In this document: in pieces, positions 6,710-16,102 of the stretch
Layout of the letters: every line of letters begins with the position of its first letter
How positions within the stretch are numbered: the stretch's first letter is position 1
Assembly: GCF_000194155.1 (NCBI RefSeq)
Contig: NZ_GL877879.1
Coordinates: 328,818-392,817, forward strand
DNA from: Saccharopolyspora spinosa NRRL 18395
Lineage (GTDB): Bacteria > Actinomycetota > Actinomycetes > Mycobacteriales > Pseudonocardiaceae
Reading direction: 5' to 3'
Length of the DNA: 64,000 bases
Program-made: the position numbers and the translations under genes
Notes under the pieces: model-generated
What the model saw: the letters and a program-made list of their open reading frames with translations, nothing else
What the model was told of the DNA's origin: nothing
The model's database searches: none

Positions 6710-8342
6710 CCCGGATCTTTCGCGCGGTGGGTGGGTTGGCCTGTGCGGGCGTGGGTCGGGTTTTTGATCGTGGTTTCTGGTCGTTGGGTGTGGTCGGTGG
6801 CCCGTTCAGCGGGTGGCTGCTGGGTTCCACGGGCCCGGTGGGGTTTCCTTTCTTTGGTCGTAGGGTCGGGTCGGTGCTGGTCAGCCGGGTTGCAGGCGGG
6901 CCAGCGCGGCGATGATCAGCTCGGTGTAGGGCCAGTGGGCTGCGAATCGGAGGCGGGTTTGCCGGGCGTGGCGGGCCAGTCGGGCTGCGGCGGAAAGCAG
7001 CCGTAGGCGTAGGCGTTTGGGTTCCCAGCGGCGAGCTTGGTGGTCGTGCAGGGCGAGGGTCTGCATCCAGGTGGTGAGTTCTGTTGCCAGGCAGGCGATT
7101 TCGATCCAGATGCGGTTGGCGTCGAAGCCGTGCAGGGGCAGGTTGCGCAGCCCGGTGTCTTTCGCGGCGCGGATGCGGTCCTCGCAGCGGGCGCGGCGGC
7201 GGTGCCGTAGCTCCAGATCTGGCAGCTGGCCGCGAGACGTGTTGGTGGCGAACGCGGTCAGGCGGAGCCCGTCGCGGTCGGTGAATCGCAGCTGCGCGCC
7301 GGGATGGGGGCGTTCCTTCCGGACGATCACGCGCATGCCGGGCGGCCGGTCGGTGAGGTCGATCAGCCCGGTCAGCTCCGCCACCCACGCCCCATCACGG
7401 ACGTCACCATCGCTGTTGTAAGCGGGTGTCCACGCCTGAGCGGGGATGAGATCGACTGCGGTAGCGGTGGTTTCGGTGAGTGTGTAGCCGACCGAGTACT
7501 GCAGCCGCCGGTTTTCGCAGTAGCGCAGGAATTCGTGGGTCCCACCGGCGGAATCGCAACGGATGAGCCCTTTCCGCCCGACCCGGTAACCCGGCTGCCA
7601 CGGTAACTGGGCCAGCGCGTCGGCCAGGACCTGTTTGGGGTCGGCGGCGGTGTTACTGCCGGCACGACCCGGTCGCAGCATGATCGCCAGCGGCTCGCCC
7701 GTACCGGTGGGGCCGTGGTCGGCCCAAGCGCCGAGCGGGTGGTGACCGAAGGTCTTCTTGAACGTCGGCGCGGCGTGTTGTTTGTCCGAATGCGCGGCCA
7801 CCAGGGTGGCATCCAGATCGATGACCAATGGACTATCGGCGTCGATGCCGTGACCGGGCGCGTTGCCACACGGATGGCCGCCACCGCCTTTCCCGCATCA
7901 CCGGCCAGCTCGGTGATCAGCCGGGACACGGTCGGATCCGAGGCCACAGAACCGAACACGCCCGACTCGGCCCGCACCAGTGCGATATCGGCCAGGCAGT
8001 CAGGGCCTCCAGCGACCGCGATCGCGAGATCCAGCACGATCTTGCCTGGATCATGTACCGCGAGAGGTTTCCTCCACGGCGATAACGCTTCGGACAATCC
8101 GCTGGTCACGCTCACTGTTTCGGCTGTGCGTAACAGCAGTACCGCCCCGGCCTGCGACACGACACCCGAACCCGACCCGTCCACGGCCAGCCGCGGGTAC
8201 GGCGAACTACACTGACCCACCTGAATGGTGCTCCTGAATCTGCGACCGATACGACCTTCAGCAAGCCGTATTATCGCAGTTCAGAGCACCATTCTCCGTT
8301 CACGGCACACCGCCGATCCCACACCGCCATGAAAGCCCCGGG
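6710..8342 (-). mobile_element. IS1380-family insertion sequence, 1633 bp, TTAG duplication
   Basis: The ends share an imperfect inverted repeat beginning CCCGG and containing CTTTC (left CCCGGATCTTTC, right reverse complement CCCGGGGCTTTC). TTAG at 6706-6709 and again at 8343-8346 is a perfect 4-bp target duplication, as is usual for this family. The interior is one leftward transposase gene, broken by a frameshift. Confidence 0.85.
6881..8220 (-). pseudogene. IS1380-family transposase, frameshifted
   Basis: The N-terminal part (DPTVSRLITELAGDAGKAVA) is read in one frame from about 8220. Near 7845-7870 the frame changes and the rest reads SPLVIDLDATLVAAHSDKQ, AAPTFKKTFGHHPLGAWADH, then GRKGLIRCDSAGGTHEFLRY and RCEDRIRAAKDTGLRNLP. 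These are the DDE_Tnp_1 blocks of IS1380 transposases: first Asp in VIDLDATL, second in RCDSAG, Glu in RCEDRI. The full protein would be about 445 residues. I see no slippery site that would argue for programmed frameshifting, so it is probably inactive. Confidence 0.8.
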
Positions 8343-8549
8343 TTAGCGCTTCAGTTGAGCAGCCGAAGAAATCTCGCCACATGGCCCGCCCTCCGACCGT
8401 GCGCTACCGCGACGGCGGCGCCCTGGTCGACCGCTTGACGCTGGCGCGGCTGTCCGCCCGCAGCGTGCACACAATCCGGCAGTCCTGCCCCGTCGCCGAC
8501 CGCGATCGCACCGGGCCTCGGCGAGCTCGGCGGTTCGTGCACGCCGTTC

Positions 8550-8740
8550 GGCATCGTGGGCGTAGTAGCGCTGGTGGTGACGGTTGCGCTTGCGGTGCTG
8601 TTGTCGCCGCTGCCCGCGGAGGAACCGATGCGGTTGGGCGTCGTGCCGCAGTTGCTGCGCAGCGCAGCGGTGCGGACCGGGTTGTTCGTCATCTTTCTGC
8701 TGGTGTCCGGGCACGTCGCGGCGTACACCTATGCTGCCCG
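8550..8740 (+). pseudogene. Fragment of an MFS transporter
   Basis: One frame reads GVVALVVTVALAVLLSPLPA, EEPMRLGVVPQLLRSAAVRT, GLFVIFLLVSGHVAAYTYA. This is the loop and helix six to helix seven region of DHA1-type MFS proteins (relatives read LRNRAVLVGLxATFLxxxGQFAAYTY). Nothing upstream or downstream continues it, so it is a deletion remnant between the IS1380 element and the next fragment. Confidence 0.6.
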
Positions 8741-8788
8741 TCCTGAAACAGGTGTCCCTTGTGGACGCCAGCGTGATCAGCGGTCCTC

Positions 8789-9055
8789 TTCGCGGTCCCC
8801 AAGGTCCGGGAGAAAGCGGCCGCATGGAAGGCCGAACGCCAGATCCCGTTCCCCATTCCCACCAGCCGTCGCGGCACCCCGCACGAGATGATCGGCCTGA
8901 GCAGGAAGGTCTTCGGATCGATGCAGCAGTCCGGCAGTGTCCTGATCGACGCCCAGGGCATCATCCGCCACGCTCACGGCGACGCCATGCCCACCAGCAG
9001 CTACGACAAGAAGGGAATCACCGAAGCCATCGCATCCCTCAGTGCCTCGGCTTGA
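8789..9055 (+). pseudogene. C-terminal fragment of a peroxiredoxin-like (AhpC/TSA) protein
   Basis: The frame reads FAVPKVREKAAAWKAERQIP, FPIPTSRRGTPHEMIGLSRK, VFGSMQQSGSVLIDAQGIIR, HAHGDAMPTSSYDKKGITEA and ends at TGA. The block 'GSVLIDAQGIIRHAH' fits the C-terminal strand of AhpC/TSA-like peroxiredoxin-related proteins. The peroxidatic cysteine region is missing, so the piece cannot be functional. It abuts the MFS fragment, marking a deletion junction. Confidence 0.5.
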
Positions 9056-9059
9056 CCCT

Positions 9060-10369
9060 GCGTCCGCCGGGAGCAACGAAACGGGCGACGCCGGTCACCG
9101 CCCTGCGGAGTACCGCACGGCGGAGGGCACTGCGCGGGCGGTGGGGCCTTCGGGTTGCTGTGGCTGCTCGCAGAACCCACGGCCGTTCGTCTCAGGCTGG
9201 AATAGATGTCGCGGTCCAGCCGCAGCGCTCGGGCTTCGAGGTCCGCCGGGTCCTGGCCGGCGAAGCGGTGCGGGCGGAGGCGGTCGAGGTCGGGGAAGCT
9301 CGACGGCTTGTCGCACATGAGCTCCACCAGGCCCCGCGCCGCAGCTCCGGCGCTGGTCACCGAGATCGCCACCGCCGACCAGAGCCTGGTGACGTCCGGG
9401 AACGCGCCGAGGAGCGGGAGGTTGTCGGGCGTCATCGAGAACACCTCGCTGAGCCGTTCGGAGATGGGGAACCGGTGTGCCTCCGGCAGCAGTTCCATCG
9501 CGCGCCCGACGGCGTCGTCGAACAGCTCGCCGGGCCACGATTGTTCCGCGATTCTGCCGAGCTGGTCGAGCGGCACCGGCTGCGGGGTGTGGTCGTAGGT
9601 GCGGAGGCCGATGATGCGATCGTCTTGGTCACGCGCGTAGACGTGCTGCTCGGGCCAGCGTACGAACGGCGTCGGCACCGCGGATCCGCCCGCTTCGGGC
9701 CGTAGACGTAGGGATGCGTGACGGACGTGAGTGGAATCCGCTGATCCACCAGTGACGCCACCACCGGCCCCCAGATGCCGGAGGACACCACGACGTCGTC
9801 CGGCGGGAACGAATCCATCGTCGTCCGCACCGACGCCACGCGGTTGCCGCGGAGCTCGATGCCGACGACCGCGGCGTCGTCGACGAATCGGGCGCGGTTG
9901 CGCTTACGCAGCGCTGCGGTGATGATCCCGGCCCTTGCGGTGCCGTCCTGGGTGTAGTGCAGGCCGCGGCTGCAATTCGCCGGGTCGATCAGTTCGGGTG
10001 CCAGGGCCACCGTCTCGGCCGTGTCGAGCAGCCCGTGCGGAAGTCCTGCCCGCGCCGCGAGTTCCGCTCGTTCTCCCAGCTTGGCAACGATCTCCGGCGT
10101 GCTGGCGACCTCCACGCCGCCGACCCGGTCGAAGCCCCGCACACCGTCCAGTTCGAGGTCGTCGTACAGCTCGGCGCTCGCCCGCGCCAGCTCGGTCGAC
10201 ACCGGAACCTCGTTGAGCGGGCCCACGAAACCGGGCGCGAGCCCGGTCGAACCCTGCAGCCGTCCGGATGCGCCTTGGTCGAGCACCGTCACCGACACGT
10301 CCTCGGGCAGCTGCGCCGCGATCGAAGTCCCGACGATCCCGCGCCGACAACCACGATCTTCCTTGCCAT
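9060..10369 (-). pseudogene. FAD-dependent oxidoreductase (DAO / dimethylglycine oxidase type), broken
   Basis: The ATG at 10369 starts MARKIVVVGAG, the FAD-binding glycine motif. A one-base loss at about 10340 then shifts the frame to GIVGTSIAAQLPEDVSVTVL, QGSTGLAPGFVGPLNEVPVS and on to TSVTHPYVYGPK. A second shift near 9690 leads to VPTPFVRWPEQHVYARDQDD and FSMTPDNLPLLGAFPDVTRL. This is the DAO-family FAD oxidoreductase domain of dimethylglycine or sarcosine oxidases. No GcvT-like folate domain follows, so the 3' end is also lost. Two frameshifts and truncation indicate decay. Confidence 0.75.
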
Positions 10370-10395
10370 GCACGCAAACCTACGGCCCGGCGGCA

Positions 10396-11322
10396 TCAGC
10401 CGACGTCGAGGACGGCCTTGCCGTGGAGGGTCCGGCTGAGGAGCGCTTCGATCGCCTCTGGGGCGCGGTCCCAGGCGTCGCGCCAGGACACCTGCGGGTC
10501 CAGGTCGCCGGCCGCGACGCGGTCGGCCAACCAGGTCAGGTCCGCGGCCAGGCCGGTGCAGCTGAGCAGGAAGAAGGTGACGATCGACCGGTCGTGCCGT
10601 CCCTGGTCGCCGACGAGCGTGCCGAACGGGAAGTTCTCGCCCTCGCCGGTGGCGTGACCGACCGAGACCAGGGTGCCGCCCTCGGCGAGCCGGTCGTAGG
10701 CGGCCACCAGCTGCCCGGCCCCGACCATGTCGATCACACCATCCACTGTGGCCGATGCGGACGGCTCCGGGACGACTTCGTGGGCGCCGATCCCGCGCAG
10801 GCTGGCCCCGTGCGCGGCGGGATCGCCGGTGGACGCGGTGACGTGCGCACCGCCCATCCGCGCGAGCTGCACGGCAAATCGCCCGACACCGCCGGTGGCG
10901 CCGGTGATCAGCACGCGCTTGCCGAGGATCGGACCGAGGCGGTGCAGCGCGCGCAACGCGGTCCCGGCGGCCACCGGGATGGTACTGATCGCGCCGAGGT
11001 CAGCGCCCTGCGGGACGGTGCCGATCAGTTCGGTGTCGACGGCTCGGAGTTCGGCCCACGCACCGTTGAGGCCCAGGGTGACGACCGCAGTGCCTTCGGC
11101 CGGGCCGGAGCCATCGGCGGCCGCGCGTTCGACGATCCCCGCCGCGTCCCAGCCGAGGACGCTGCCTTCCGAGGCGTTCTCGATGCCGAACCGCACTTCG
11201 CCGTAGTTGAGGGAAGTCGCCGTGACCCGCACCAGCGCCTGGTTCGGCGCGGGAACGGGGGCGGGGGCTTGGCCGAGCCGGAGGCCGCCGGGTGCCGAAC
11301 GGTCGACGAGCAGTGCGCGCAT
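10396..11322 (-). CDS. Zinc-free MDR-family NADPH:quinone oxidoreductase
   Basis: A 308-residue medium-chain dehydrogenase/reductase. The N-terminal GroES-like domain lacks the catalytic zinc ligands and has the quinone-reductase LNYGEVRFG segment. The Rossmann domain carries [20 protein letters not shown] for NADPH. Members reduce quinones or enones in the cytosol; the substrate here is unknown. It is divergent from a TetR gene, and the 25-nt operator between them indicates TetR control. The start at 11322 leaves about 90 bp for the shared promoter. Confidence 0.85.
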   Translation of the reverse strand: MRALLVDRSAPGGLRLGQAPAPVPAPNQALVRVTATSLNYGEVRFGIENASEGSVLGWDAAGIVERAAADGSGPAEGTAVVTLGLNGAWAELRAVDTELIGTVPQGADLGAISTIPVAAGTALRALHRLGPILGKRVLITGATGGVGRFAVQLARMGGAHVTASTGDPAAHGASLRGIGAHEVVPEPSASATVDGVIDMVGAGQLVAAYDRLAEGGTLVSVGHATGEGENFPFGTLVGDQGRHDRSIVTFFLLSCTGLAADLTWLADRVAAGDLDPQVSWRDAWDRAPEAIEALLSRTLHGKAVLDVG

Positions 11323-11350
11323 GAATCCTCGCTTGAATTGCGTTCTGGTA

Positions 11351-11375
11351 ACTTATGTTACTAAGTATCATAAGT
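11351..11375. promoter_or_regulatory. Probable TetR operator
   Basis: Inverted half-sites ACTTATG (11351-11357) and CATAAGT (11369-11375) are separated by 11 bp that include TTACTAAGTA. It is centred between the divergent oxidoreductase and TetR genes and is the most AT-rich stretch nearby. Size and symmetry fit a TetR-family operator; binding is inferred. Confidence 0.65.
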
Positions 11376-11412
11376 TTCTGGGTAGTGCTAGTGCTCCGGT
11401 ACTCTGTCCGCG

Positions 11413-12060
11413 ATGAACGTCCAGCCCCGCTCCGTCTCGCTGCGCGAGCGCAAGAAGCTGCGCACCCGGCAAGCGATGATCGACACTGCCCTGGCGAAGT
11501 TCACCGAGCAGGGCTTCGACGCCACCACGGTCGACGCGCTGTGCGGGGCGGTCGAGGTTTCCAAGACCACGTTCTTCCGCTACTTCGGCTGCAAGGAAGA
11601 CGTGGCACTGGCGCCGACGGAGGACCTCTGGACGGCGTTCCTGGCCGACCTCGAAGCCCGCGAACGGGACGACCGGCCGCTGCTGGAGGTGATCCAGGAC
11701 GCCGTGCTCGCGGCGCTGGCGCGGATGCCCGAGGAGGGCTGGGCGGAGCGGGTGCTGGTCAGCAGGCGGCTGGCCGCCGCGACGCCGTCGATGGACGCGC
11801 ACGGCCGGGAGTTCTGTGCCCGGACCACCCGTTCCGCGATCGAGGTCCTGCACCGCCGCTTCGGCCTGCCCGACCAGGCCGACCTGCGCGCCCGCCTGGC
11901 GCTGGACCTCCTGGTCGCGGCGTTCCACTGCGCGCTGGAGGCGTGGCTGGCGCGGGACGAATCGCACACCCTCGACGACCTGGTCGAATGCGTCCGGGGA
12001 GCCTTCGCGGCGATCCCCGGAGCCCTCACCCTGTCCCCGCGCGACTGGGCGGACTCATGA
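11413..12060 (+). CDS. TetR-family transcriptional regulator
   Basis: A 215-residue repressor. The N-terminal HTH (residues about 10-57) reads RKKLRTRQAMIDTALAKFTE, GFDATTVDALCGAVEVSKTT, FFRYFGCKEDV, the canonical TetR_N pattern. The C-terminal part is an all-helical ligand domain resembling that of MftR- or AcrR-like regulators. It probably represses the divergent quinone reductase and itself through the operator at 11351-11375. The inducer is unknown. The ATG at 11413 is the first start after the operator. Confidence 0.88.
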   Translation: MNVQPRSVSLRERKKLRTRQAMIDTALAKFTEQGFDATTVDALCGAVEVSKTTFFRYFGCKEDVALAPTEDLWTAFLADLEARERDDRPLLEVIQDAVLAALARMPEEGWAERVLVSRRLAAATPSMDAHGREFCARTTRSAIEVLHRRFGLPDQADLRARLALDLLVAAFHCALEAWLARDESHTLDDLVECVRGAFAAIPGALTLSPRDWADS

Positions 12061-12063
12061 GCG

Positions 12064-12133
12064 GCGCTTCCGGGGAGAACCGGACTCGACCCGCCACCTG
12101 CGTTGGTGGGCAGCGCTTCCGGTGAGAACCGGA
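12064..12133. repeat. Pair of 21-nt direct repeats between convergent genes
   Basis: A 21-nt unit with core GCGCTTCCGG, GAGAACCGGA occurs at 12064-12084 and 12113-12133, with one mismatch and 49-nt periodicity. Each unit can form a small CCGG/CCGG hairpin. They lie between the convergent TetR and XRE genes, so a bidirectional terminator or a local duplication is possible. Confidence 0.4.
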
Positions 12134-12150
12134 GTGGCCACGCACGACGG

Positions 12151-13008
12151 TCAGCCGGAGACTGCCCGCAGGCCGCCGGGGTGGCGTCCGTCGAGGCGGT
12201 CCAGCGCTGCCGCGGTCGAGTCGTCGGCTGGCAGGTAGACGATCAGGCGCTGGTCGTCGGTGCCCGACACCTCCAGGACCTCGAAACCCAGCCGCAGCTC
12301 GCCGACCTCGGGATGCACCCAGCGCTCCACCCCGGTGCGCTCCGGTACGACCTGCTGCGCCTCGAACCGGCTGGTGAACGGGGCTCCGGCGGCGGCGCTC
12401 AGTTCCTCGACGAGGCCCGCGGAATGCGGGTCGTCGCAGTGGAAACCGAGCTTGAGGAAGTTGACCTGGGCGTCTGCGATGCGTGCCCACTCGGGGTGCG
12501 CGGTGCGGGCGCGGTCGTCGGTGAACACGAAGCGCAACAGGTTGGGCTGCTCGGCGTCCAGGACCCCGACCGGGCCCGCCAATCGCTGGTAGCCGTCCGT
12601 GCTGGCGAGGACGTCGCCAATCCGGTTGACCACCAGCGCCGGACTCGGCTCGAGCCGCTGGAGGATCGCCTGCACACCTTCGCGAACCGTCTGCACCGGC
12701 GGCTCGGCGACCCGCGGGCACAGCGCGCTCGGCTTGTTCGTGCCCAGGATCAGCCACAACTGCGCTCGCTGCTCGGAGGACAGCCGCAGAGCGTCGACGA
12801 GGGCGCCCAGCACCTCGGACGACGGGTGGCGGTCCCGGCCCTGCTCCAGCCGGGTGAGGTATTCGACGCTGATCCCGGCGAGCATCGCCAGCTCCGCGCG
12901 CCGCAGCCCGGGCGTGCGCCGTCGCGGTCCGGTGGGCAGCCCCACCTCGGCGGGGGTGATGGCTTCCCGACGGGCACGCAGGAAAGCCCCGAATTCGTTG
13001 TCGCGCAC
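12151..13008 (-). CDS. XRE regulator with MmyB-like ligand-binding domain
   Basis: 285 residues. The N-terminal Cro/CI HTH (about 5-75) contains RRAELAMLAGISVEYLTRLE. The remainder is the MmyB-like domain (PF17765 type) typical of this large actinobacterial family, with LVVNRIGDVLASTDGYQRLA and the C-terminal HPEVGELRLGFEVLEVSGTD, DQRLIVYLPADD. These proteins usually repress a divergent neighbour, often a short-chain dehydrogenase or transporter, and may bind a small lipid-like ligand. Here the divergent neighbour is the YceI gene about 100 bp away. Confidence 0.88.
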   Translation of the reverse strand: MRDNEFGAFLRARREAITPAEVGLPTGPRRRTPGLRRAELAMLAGISVEYLTRLEQGRDRHPSSEVLGALVDALRLSSEQRAQLWLILGTNKPSALCPRVAEPPVQTVREGVQAILQRLEPSPALVVNRIGDVLASTDGYQRLAGPVGVLDAEQPNLLRFVFTDDRARTAHPEWARIADAQVNFLKLGFHCDDPHSAGLVEELSAAAGAPFTSRFEAQQVVPERTGVERWVHPEVGELRLGFEVLEVSGTDDQRLIVYLPADDSTAAALDRLDGRHPGGLRAVSG

Positions 13009-13109
13009 GACAGGAACCTACCTGCTCGGGGCGCGCTTGTGGGTGGCCCTGCGAGGACCAGCCTCAGCGCGGTCTCCCTCCGGTGCGGCGAAACCGCGAG
13101 ATTGGGGCC

Positions 13110-13652
13110 ATGACTGCTGAAACGACCGCACTCCCGCTGACCGCCGGCCGCTGGGCCCTCGACCCGTTCCACTCCTCGGTCGGCTTCTCGATCCGGCACC
13201 TGGGCGTGTCGAAGGTGCGCGGCCGCTTCGCCGAGCTCGAGGCCGAACTCGTGGTGGGCGAGACCCTCGACGAGAGCACGATCACCGCCACCGTCTCCGT
13301 CGCGTCCATCGACACCGGAAATGCCGACCGCGACGCGCACGTCATCGCCTCCGACCTGCTCGACGTCGAGAAGCGCCCGACCATGACCTTCCGCTCGACC
13401 CGGCTGCGCGGCGAAGGCGAGGACTGGTTTCTCGACGGCGAGCTGACCATCGGGGAGGTGACCAAGCCGATCACCTTCGAGGTCGAGTTCGGCGGGATCG
13501 GGGACGTCTTCGACGGAAGCCGCCACGCCGGCTTCGAGGCGAACGGCGAGATCCGCCGAAGCGATTACGGCATCAACTTCGGCGCGGGCGAAGCTCTGCT
13601 CGGCAACGTGGTGAAGATCCAGCTCGACGTCCAGTTCGTCGAACCGAAGTGA
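13110..13652 (+). CDS. YceI-family lipid-binding-like protein
   Basis: 180 residues beginning MTAETTALPLTAGRWALDPF. The YceI signature is complete: an N-terminal strand with HSSVGFSIRHLGVSKVRGRF, a central DVEKRPTMTFRSTRLRG and a C-terminal RSDYGINFGAGEALLGNVVK. YceI proteins are eight-stranded barrels that bind long polyisoprenoids. This one lacks a signal peptide, as is usual in actinobacteria, so it should be cytosolic. The ATG at 13110 was chosen over an upstream ATG at 13083 because the family starts here. It may be controlled by the divergent XRE gene. Confidence 0.88.
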   Translation: MTAETTALPLTAGRWALDPFHSSVGFSIRHLGVSKVRGRFAELEAELVVGETLDESTITATVSVASIDTGNADRDAHVIASDLLDVEKRPTMTFRSTRLRGEGEDWFLDGELTIGEVTKPITFEVEFGGIGDVFDGSRHAGFEANGEIRRSDYGINFGAGEALLGNVVKIQLDVQFVEPK

Positions 13653-13690
13653 CGAGGTCGCGGGGCCGCGAGCCCTTTGGGTTGCTGTAA

Positions 13691-13941
13691 GAGGCTGTTT
13701 TCCGTCATCGTCCTGCGTGGCGGTGCCGGTGGCGGAACCTCAGGCGGTCTGCGGGGATCCCCGATTTTGTGCATGTCCAGTGCGCGGCTTCGGGGACTGG
13801 CCTCGCCAAGAGCCCTGACGGGGTGGGCACGGTCTGAGAATCCGCGACCGTGCAGGTTGCGATGGCGGGCTAAGCGCCGCCGGCGCTTCAAAGAAAAGCC
13901 CGCCCAACCGCACCCTGGACGATCACTTCGAAAACAGCCTC
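13691..13941. mobile_element. MITE-like element, copy A (251 bp)
   Basis: Perfect 12-bp terminal inverted repeats, GAGGCTGTTTTC at 13691-13702 and GAAAACAGCCTC at 13930-13941, extend imperfectly for about ten more bases (ATCGTCC on each arm). The interior holds no transposase. A shorter relative occurs at 18049-18213 and shares the blocks GGTGGCGGAACCTCA, GGGATCCCCGATTT, GCGGCTTCGGG, AACCGCACC-like and GATCACTTC. No flanking duplication is evident. It occupies the whole gap between the YceI gene and the next pseudogene. Confidence 0.65.
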
Positions 13942-13979
13942 TGCGGCAGCTCGAAAGCGCTCACGGCCCCGTTGCCGCG

Positions 13980-14667
13980 TCAGAGGTTCTTCAGGGCTTG
14001 GGCGAAGTCGGCGATCAGGTCTTCGCGGTTCTCGATGCCCACGCTGACCCGGACCAGGTCGTCGGTGGTGCCCAGGGATTCCCGGTCTGCTCGGCTCATT
14101 CCGGCGTGCGACGTGGCCGCCGGGCGCGTGATCAAGGACTCCACTCCGCCGAGACTTGGTGTGTCGTAGGGGAGTTGCACCGCGTCGATCAGCGCTCGGG
14201 CCACTTCCAGCGCTGATTTCCTTTCGTGCGGCGAGGAATTCGGCCAGCGCCAGCGCGTTTTCGTGCTGCGTCAGGACCTTCAGTGCCAGTGTGTTCACAC
14301 CGCGGGCGAGGACGAAGCCGGCGTGCGGGTCGAGGCTGCCGCCGAAGTGGTTCGAGGTGTTCCGGGCGCGCTCCACGCGTTCCGCCTGGACGACGGTCGC
14401 ACCGGCCACGATGTCCGAGTGGCCGTTGAGGTACTTCGTCGCGCGGTGCCGGGACAGGTCGAACCCCGTTGCCGTCGGCCGGAAGTTCACCGGCGTCGCT
14501 AAGGTGTTGTCGATCAGGCTGACCAGCCCGGAATTAGTCATCAGCGCAGATTCGCGCCTCCCATCCCGGCGAACTTGTCGTGCAAGTACGCCTGCGACGG
14601 GGTCGAGTCCCTTGGGCTTCGTCCGCCGCTCGCCACGGTGCACCGCCACCGTCTCGATCCGAGCCAC
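13980..14667 (-). pseudogene. Decayed Cys/Met-metabolism PLP enzyme (cystathionine gamma-lyase/synthase type)
   Basis: The C-terminal 74 residues are intact in one frame (PYDTPSLGGVESLITRPAAT, SHAGMSRADRESLGTTDDLV, RVSVGIENREDLIADFAQAL), a diagnostic end for this family. Another frame upstream gives LVSLIDNTLATPVNFRPTAT, HRATKYLNGHSDIVAGATVV, with the PLP-lysine motif TKYLNGHSD, and HFGGSLDPHAGFVLARGVNT. The N-terminal domain is mostly deleted after VARIETVAVHRG, and there is a frameshift near 14205-14230. It cannot encode an active enzyme. Confidence 0.8.
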
Positions 14668-14699
14668 CTGGACCTCCCCGGACGCTTTGCGGGCGTTCG

Positions 14700-15214
14700 A
14701 TCCGGCGACTGCGCCGCGCAGCCTCGCCGCCACCCTGAGAACCCTTCCGCCGACTTGTAAGCACTCGATCGATGGATGGTGAGGGCCACCGGTGACTTAG
14801 CAAGAGGGCACGGGTGCACCTCGCTCTTAGTCTGATTGGGTGACTACCGGTCGAGTGGTGTGCGGATCGGGGAGGTGACGTCGGCGGCTCGGCCGCGTCC
14901 GACACCCTCCGTGATGGCTGGAAGGCTCTTCGGGTTCGGCCCGCGCGCGGTTCACCGGGAATCGTGACCACTGTGGACCGTGCGTGTCCGCGGTGATTTC
15001 TTGTGGTGGACCTCCCGACACCTGTGCGCGGGACGCGGCGAATTGTCGGCACGTCATTCCATTGAGCCAATTCCGAAATGCATTTCCGGCGCGGTTCGGA
15101 TGCAATCTTTCCGAACCGCCCGGACGTCGGTTTCGGAATGCCCGGCGTCCGAACGCGGAATTCGGCCCGGCCGTCGCGCGAATAACCGTGGACGGCGGGA
15201 GGAGTGGAAACGCG
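14700..15214. other. Gene-free stretch upstream of the M23 peptidase
   Basis: About 515 bp without a gene I can support on either strand. The part from about 15030 to 15190 is less GC-rich and would form the leader of the peptidase gene. I looked for a ydaO-type c-di-AMP riboswitch, known upstream of actinobacterial cell-wall hydrolases, and did not see its conserved blocks. Confidence 0.4.
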
Positions 15215-15802
15215 ATGGCAATGCGACATAATACGGTGATCGCCGGACTGGTCGGACTGGTCGTGGGCAGCGTGCTCGGCGCCGCTGGTGCCCTGGCGGC
15301 CCCGGCTGTGCAGGATGACCAGCCGAAACGCGCGGCGATCGGCCTGGGATTCGCCGCCGACTTCGCCGCGAAGCTGCCCACTGAGCCCGATCCACCTGCT
15401 GCTCCAGTAGCGGAATGGGTGTCGCCAGCGGACGGCGAGATCAGCAGTCGCTTCGGTGGGCGCTGGGGCGAGATGCACAACGGTGTCGACATCGCCAACG
15501 ACATCGGCACCCCGATCCGCGCGGCGTCGACGGGCATCGTCATCGATTCCGGTCCGGCGAGCGGTTATGGCATGTGGATCAGAATTGCGCACCGCGACGA
15601 CGTCGTTTCGATTTACGGGCACATCGACGAGGACTTCGTCTCGGTCGGACAACGGGTTCAGGCCGGGGAGTTGATCGCGACGATGGGCGATCGCGGCGAA
15701 TCGACCGGGCCGCACCTGCACTTCCAGATCGAGGTGGCCGGGCGGCCGGTGGATCCGGAGGAGTTCTACCGCGACGCGGACGCCGAGTTGACGGGTCGGT
15801 AG
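15215..15802 (+). CDS. Secreted or membrane-anchored M23 peptidase
   Basis: 195 residues. The hydrophobic N-terminus (VIAGLVGLVVGSVLGAAGAL) is a signal peptide or anchor ending near LAAPA. The M23 (LytM-like) domain follows, with zinc ligands in MHNGVDIAND (HxxxD) and HLHF (THGPHLHFQIE-like: GPHLHFQIEV), plus the core EISSRFGGRWG. Members cut peptidoglycan cross-bridges outside the cell, or act as inactive activators; here the metal ligands look complete. The ATG at 15215 follows GGGAGGAG. Confidence 0.88.
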   Translation: MAMRHNTVIAGLVGLVVGSVLGAAGALAAPAVQDDQPKRAAIGLGFAADFAAKLPTEPDPPAAPVAEWVSPADGEISSRFGGRWGEMHNGVDIANDIGTPIRAASTGIVIDSGPASGYGMWIRIAHRDDVVSIYGHIDEDFVSVGQRVQAGELIATMGDRGESTGPHLHFQIEVAGRPVDPEEFYRDADAELTGR

Positions 15803-16102
15803 GCCTTTCGTGTGTTCTCGACGGCGAGTCGACGCCCGATTGGTGGACCCGGTTGACCCGTCCGCGTGCGGCGCTGCCAGAGTGGCGGACCCCGGACACC
15901 GCCAACCGATGTCCGGCGTGCACCACTGGCTGTTATCACTGCCCATTATCGAACTGCGAGCGGCGTGCGAACCCAGCAGTGATCACCCGGTGCATCCGGC
16001 AATGGACCGATCGGCCGAGCAGATCATCACCCTCCCGGCCGATTGTCGTGGTGCGCCGGGAGCTACTTCGATCGCATTAACGCGCCGGAAGGATTCGATG
16101 TG
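15803..16102. other. Intergenic stretch, nothing identified
   Basis: Three hundred bases between the M23 gene and the DUF4231-like gene. I see no gene, strong hairpin or repeat. The last part should carry the promoter of the downstream gene. Confidence 0.35.

Noticed and set aside
7845-7870. Programmed frameshift in the IS1380 transposase
   Set aside because: No slippery heptamer or stimulatory structure was seen, and the family normally has a single frame.
15030-15214. ydaO-type c-di-AMP riboswitch upstream of the M23 peptidase
   Set aside because: The family's conserved blocks could not be found by eye.
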